NCBI RefSeq assembly: GCF_000819725.1
Contig: NZ_CDDH01000074.1
Location: 1 to 64,000, forward strand
DNA from: Aeromonas australiensis
GTDB taxonomy: Bacteria > Pseudomonadota > Gammaproteobacteria > Enterobacterales > Aeromonadaceae
Reading direction: 5' to 3'
Length of the DNA: 64,000 bases
Part shown: positions 61,401 to 64,000 of the stretch, piece after piece
Layout: the number at the start of each line of letters is the position of its first letter
How positions within the stretch are numbered: the stretch's first letter is position 1
Notes under the pieces: model-generated
Database searches by the model: none
Seen by the model: the letters and a program-made list of their open reading frames with translations, nothing else
Told to the model about the DNA's origin: nothing
Program-made: the position numbers and the translations under genes

Positions 61401-61513
61401 GGGTATTCCCGCACCTGCATCTTGAAGATGGCCTGAAAACCCAGCAGGGCGATCAGGAAGCTGAGCGAGATTGCCAGCACGGGCCTTTTAATAAATATGT
61501 CAGTAAATCGCAT
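58433..61513 (-). CDS. RND multidrug efflux pump, inner-membrane permease
   Basis: 1026 residues, HAE1-type RND pump with twelve membrane helices and two large periplasmic loops. The proton-relay aspartates in helix 4 appear in LVVDDAIVVLENVDRHI; the N-terminus MRFTDIFIKRPVLAISLSFL is typical. The start is the ATG at 61513, behind ggagatctgtg; a GTG one codon earlier is rejected. It works with the adjacent membrane-fusion protein; no outer-membrane channel gene is present, so a TolC-like protein encoded elsewhere is expected. Substrates unknown. Confidence 0.95.
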   Translation of the reverse strand: MRFTDIFIKRPVLAISLSFLIALLGFQAIFKMQVREYPEVTNTVITISTGYYGASSDLIQGFITQPLEQAVAQADNIDFMTSSSQLGSSTITAYMKLNTDPNAALSDILAKVNSVRSQLPKEAEDPSVTSSTGSTTAVLYLGFTSPELNSSQITDYLERVIKPQLFTVGGVSKVDLYGGVEFALRVWLDPAKMAAFNLTASDVMTVLNSNNYQSATGQATGYFTLFNGNAETQVKDVDELKRLVVATRDGKVIRLSDIAKVTLEKSHDIYRASANGREAVVMGVNAAPTANPINIAHDVLALLPSLERNMPSTMQLNVMYDSTVAINESIHEVIKTILEAAAIVLVVITLFLGSFRAVIIPIITIPLSLIGVVMMMDMFGFSINLMTLLAMVLAIGLVVDDAIVVLENVDRHIKEGEEPFRAAIIGTREIAVPVIAMTVTLAAVYAPIALMGGITGSLFKEFALTLAGAVFVSGIIALTLSPMMCSKMLKANEQPGKFESTVHHLLERMTERYDSMLHAVMHKRPVIVVFAIIVFGSLPLLFKFIPSELAPSEDKGVMAVLGTAPSNANLDYIENTMADVNKILDEQPEIAFSQVFSGVFNANQAFGIASMVPWSQREASQKEVLDRVANLVKDIPGMAITTFQFPELPGASGGLPIQFVITTPNSFESLFLVAGEILAAAQGNGQFVYSDLDLNYDSATMKIRIDKDKAGAYGITMQDIGITMGTMMADGYVNRIDLDGRSYEVIPQVERKYRLNPESIKGYYVRAADGKSIPLGSLISIEVVGEPRALPHFNQLNSATIGAVPAPGVAMGDAINWFKTTANEKLPQGYRYDFMGEARQFVTEGNALYATFALALAIIFLVLAIQFESVRDPLVIMVSVPLAISGALIALAWGLATMNIYSQVGLITLVGLITKHGILICEVAKEEQLLRGMNRMEAVMQAAKVRLRPILMTTAAMIAGLIPLLYATGAGAAQRFSIGIVIVAGLAIGTLFTLFVLPVIYTYLASEHKPLPVFDETIPPKAHGGH

Positions 61514-61528
61514 CACAGATCTCCGCGC

Positions 61529-62662
61529 TTACAGCATCGGGGTTTGTGCCGGAACGGCCAGAGCATCGTTCTCGACCACATGTACCTTGGTATCGTTGCT
61601 CAGGCGAACCTGACCCGACAAAACAATCTGGTCACCAGCCTTGATACCGGAAAGGACATGTACGTCATTACCACGGCGCTCACCGGCCTTGACGACCACC
61701 TGCTTGGCGCGCAGCACGTTCACTTTTTTACCCTCTTTGTCACTCTCTTCGCTCTCTTTGAGCACGTAGACATTCTGACCGTAAAGGGTGAAGGAGATGG
61801 CGGTTTGCGGGATCACAATCTGCTCTTTTACCGTCGGCAGAATGATGCTGGCCCGGGCGAACATACCGGAGCGTAGCTGGCCATCGTTGTTCGGGATGTC
61901 AGCCTGCACCTGAATCAGACCACTCTGGAAATTGACCGCTGGCTCGATGGCGGTGATATGACCGTCAAACCGGGTTTGCGGATAGGCATCCACATTGATC
62001 TTGACGGTCTGACCCAAGGCTATTTTGGAGATATCAGTCTGAGGCACGGTGAAACGCAGACGCATCACGCTGGTATCTTCCAGCCGCACGATATCGGTGC
62101 CCGGCTGCAGATATTGACCGAGGAAGACGTTACGCAGGCCGACTACGCCACTGAATGGCGCACGCACTTCACGGCGGGCGATAGTCGCCTTCAGGCTCTC
62201 GATATCCGCCTCCAGCGAGCGATAAGCTGCTTCTGCCTCATCCAGCTGCTCTTTCGAGATGGAGCTGGTCTTGTAGAGATTCTGGAAACGCTCGAATTTG
62301 GCTTTGGCCGCCGGCAGCTTGGCCTGGGAGGCGCGCAGATTGGCCCGCTCCACGGTAGAGTCGAGGCTCAGCAGCAATTGATCAGCCTTGACCGGCTTGC
62401 CTGAATCGAAGGTGATCTCATCGATGGTGCCAGCCAGTTCGGTGGAGAGGGTCACCCCCTGATTGGGCTCGATGAAGCCGATCGCTTCAATGGTTGGTAC
62501 CCAATCTTGCGCCTTGGTCACCATGGCGGTTACAGGGAACTCGGGTTCCGGCCGGTTGGCCAGGTATTGGGCAATCATCTTCTGTTTGAACATATTGAAG
62601 CCGATGACGCTGCCAAACAGGGCGATTGCGATCAGCAACATAATGGCCATCCACTTTTTCAT
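61529..62662 (-). CDS. RND efflux periplasmic adaptor (membrane fusion protein)
   Basis: 377 residues. An N-terminal membrane anchor (MKKWMAIMLLIAIALFGSVI) is followed by a lipoyl/barrel-sandwich domain, an alpha-helical hairpin (about 100-180; a short one), and beta-barrel and membrane-proximal domains. The start at 62662, after aggagcctgttc, overlaps the TetR stop by four bases; the longer frame to 62770 lies inside tetR. It bridges the RND permease to an outer-membrane channel. The gene order regulator-adaptor-pump is usual. Confidence 0.94.
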   Translation of the reverse strand: MKKWMAIMLLIAIALFGSVIGFNMFKQKMIAQYLANRPEPEFPVTAMVTKAQDWVPTIEAIGFIEPNQGVTLSTELAGTIDEITFDSGKPVKADQLLLSLDSTVERANLRASQAKLPAAKAKFERFQNLYKTSSISKEQLDEAEAAYRSLEADIESLKATIARREVRAPFSGVVGLRNVFLGQYLQPGTDIVRLEDTSVMRLRFTVPQTDISKIALGQTVKINVDAYPQTRFDGHITAIEPAVNFQSGLIQVQADIPNNDGQLRSGMFARASIILPTVKEQIVIPQTAISFTLYGQNVYVLKESEESDKEGKKVNVLRAKQVVVKAGERRGNDVHVLSGIKAGDQIVLSGQVRLSNDTKVHVVENDALAVPAQTPML

Positions 62663-63255
62663 GAACAGGCTCCTGAGGTGGAAATATTGGGGGATAAAAT
62701 GGCATTCCAGCTGGCGCGAATCGCAGTTTCTAACTGTGCTTCGGTCAAGCTGATGTTGTGAACCCTGCATTGCAGGGCCAGATGCATGACACAGTCCAGA
62801 CTTAACACCTGGAGTGCCCGTATCGGTAAATCAATAAACAGTCCTTGTACAACGCCCTGTTCAAAAAAACGGTCCAGAGGAGCCCAGGCTGCCAAGATAG
62901 CAGGATTGGTCTCCAACTCTGCGTTGAGTGGAGAGCTTTCGTACTGCAATTTGCAACGGATTGCGTTGGGTTCATTAACAAAAATGGCGTGAATATTGAG
63001 CCATAACTGGCGAAATTGTTGAAATGAAACTTTATCAATTTCGACATCGGCCATCACCATGGGCACACACTGCAAGATAGTGTGTTGATGCAGTTGCCGG
63101 ATCAAATCATCCTTGTCGCTGAAGTAGCGATAGATGGTGCCGGTCGCCACATTGGCTATCTTGGCAACTTCTGCAATCGACAGCCCATGAAAACCCCGTT
63201 CACCCAGCACTTCATGGGCTGCGTTGAAGATGCTCTCTTTTTTATCCAGAATCAT
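62659..63255 (-). CDS. TetR/AcrR-family repressor of the RND operon
   Basis: 198 residues. N-terminal TetR helix-turn-helix (about 8-55; GLSIAEVAKIANVATGTIYR) and a ligand-binding C-terminal domain. First gene of the efflux operon, overlapping the adaptor start by four bases, so repressor and pump are expressed together. An 18-bp perfect palindrome 16 bases upstream of its start is the probable operator, giving autoregulation and drug-induced release. Confidence 0.93.
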   Translation of the reverse strand: MILDKKESIFNAAHEVLGERGFHGLSIAEVAKIANVATGTIYRYFSDKDDLIRQLHQHTILQCVPMVMADVEIDKVSFQQFRQLWLNIHAIFVNEPNAIRCKLQYESSPLNAELETNPAILAAWAPLDRFFEQGVVQGLFIDLPIRALQVLSLDCVMHLALQCRVHNISLTEAQLETAIRASWNAILSPNISTSGACS

Positions 63256-63271
63256 TGAGGTGACCCGTGAT

Positions 63272-63289
63272 TGAATGAACGTTCATTCA
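63272..63289. promoter_or_regulatory. Operator of the TetR repressor
   Basis: TGAATGAACGTTCATTCA is a perfect 18-bp palindrome in the tetR-pump promoter, of the kind bound by AcrR-family dimers. Confidence 0.8.
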
Positions 63290-63438
63290 TTTTAAGTGGG
63301 CGTAATATCAAGTCAAGACGGCAAGATGATTTGACGCGGATCAGTACGTCTTTTGCCTGGCTACTGGTTGATAAGTGGCAGAAAAACAGACGCATTGCTT
63401 GAAAAAGCAACGAACGGTGTTTGGCTGACAGAAAAGTG

Positions 63439-63466
63439 TAGACAAGCCAGCAACTATCATTAATAA
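63439..63466 (+). promoter_or_regulatory. Promoter of the tRNA operon
   Basis: TAGACA and TAATAA spaced 16 bases apart, followed by a GC-rich discriminator (tgcgcccc), the form found at stringently controlled stable-RNA promoters; 21 bases before tRNA-Arg. Confidence 0.6.
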
Positions 63467-63487
63467 TGCGCCCCGTTCGACAGCGTA

Positions 63488-63564
<77 letters not shown>

Positions 63565-63614
63565 TCAAATGTGCGCCGGTTAAACGGGCGTTGTTGTGGA
63601 ACGAAAACAGCTGT

Positions 63615-63691
63615 GGTGGCTGTAGCTCAGTTGGTAGAGTCCCGGATTGTGATTCCGGTTGTCGTGGGTTCGAGCCCCATCAGCCACCCCA
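63615..63691 (+). tRNA. hisR: tRNA-His (GTG)
   Basis: 77 bases including the extra 5' G of tRNA-His and encoded CCA. The anticodon loop ttgtgat gives GTG, with stem ccgga/tccgg. Acceptor gtggctg pairs with cagccac, opposite discriminator C. Confidence 0.95.
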
Positions 63692-63711
63692 TTTTACAGC
63701 TTGTCAGGTAC

Positions 63712-63797
63712 GCGAAGGTGGCGGAATTGGTAGACGCGCTAGCTTCAGGTGTTAGTGCCCCCCGGGTGTGAGGGTTCGAGTCCCTCTCTTCGCACCA
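63712..63797 (+). tRNA. leuT: tRNA-Leu (CAG)
   Basis: 86 bases with a long variable arm (tgccccccgggtgtg), typical of leucine tRNA. The anticodon loop ttcaggt gives CAG. CCA is encoded. Confidence 0.95.
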
Positions 63798-63873
63798 TAC
63801 TTGCTGTATAACGAGGATGTCCTGTAAGGTAATTTTCGTTTTTTGAAAAAAAACACTACCTAAAAAGTAGTCT

Positions 63874-63950
<77 letters not shown>

Positions 63951-63960
63951 CATTTAGAAA

Positions 63961-63985
63961 AACCTCGCTTCGGCGGGGTTTTTTG
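63961..63985 (+). terminator. Terminator of the tRNA operon
   Basis: aacctcgc-ttcg-gcggggtt (one wobble) followed by four T residues, 10 bases after tRNA-Pro. Confidence 0.85.
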
Positions 63986-64000
63986 CTTTCTGGCCTCGGC

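Overview
The window is about 64 kb of gammaproteobacterial chromosome around the replication origin, almost certainly from an Aeromonas. Three things point there: a class D beta-lactamase of the AmpS/OXA-12 type between BlrAB(CreBC)-like and CreD genes, an AhyR-like LuxR protein, and a Vibrio-style TonB2/TtpC cluster. The gene order mioC-mnmE-yidC-yidD-rnpA-rpmH-(amino-acid ABC transporter)-dnaA-dnaN-recF-gyrB, with hsp20 and avtA nearby, is also what I remember from Vibrio. The assignment rests on gene content and order only; no search was run.

Layout. 0.1-4.9 kb: a Fur-boxed, translationally coupled TonB2 operon. 5.1-5.9 kb: a LuxR solo. 6.0-8.7 kb: glmS and its DeoR-type neighbour. 8.8-13.2 kb: the Blr/Cre two-component system with ampS and creD, both preceded by blr/cre tags. 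13.3-21.6 kb: glmU and the complete atpIBEFHAGDC operon. 21.8-26.0 kb: parB, parA, rsmG, mnmG. 26.05-26.55 kb: oriC, with three tandem AT-rich 13-mers, DnaA boxes and dense GATC sites. 26.6-31.3 kb: mioC, mnmE, yidC, yidD, rnpA, rpmH. 31.6-33.9 kb: a polar amino-acid ABC importer. 34.2-40.2 kb: dnaA, dnaN, recF, gyrB. 40.3-46.5 kb: a VOC protein, a WYL regulator, two small heat-shock proteins with probable RNA thermometers, avtA, a small exported protein, an AraC regulator and an MFS pump. Four parS sites lie between 37.8 and 46.5 kb. 54.9-58.3 kb: gorA and a sensor kinase. 58.4-63.3 kb: a TetR-controlled RND pump operon. 63.5-63.95 kb: a tRNA Arg-His-Leu-Pro operon.

The accessory part is an AT-rich block at about 46.69-54.89 kb. 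It holds one five-gene operon on the minus strand: three overlapping tyrosine recombinase genes (complete, degenerate, complete catalytic sets), a small coiled-coil protein of the Tn554 TnpC kind, and a 791-residue protein with an N-terminal DUF4238 motif, a central SEC-C zinc motif and an unrecognised C-terminal half. Near-identical 15-bp inverted repeats bracket the block. It appears to sit between gorA and gorA's own terminator. This block is the best candidate for an undescribed system: a trio-recombinase mobile element whose single cargo gene is co-transcribed with its mobility genes.

The rest is mostly core machinery: origin function (oriC, DnaA, ParABS), ATP synthesis, RNA and protein biogenesis (MnmE/MnmG, RnpA, YidC/D) and envelope precursors (GlmS/GlmU). 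Locally interesting details are an imperfect tandem duplication at the dnaA/dnaN junction, a 26-codon ORF coupled to the ABC ATPase, and a parS site containing the stop codon of the MFS gene.
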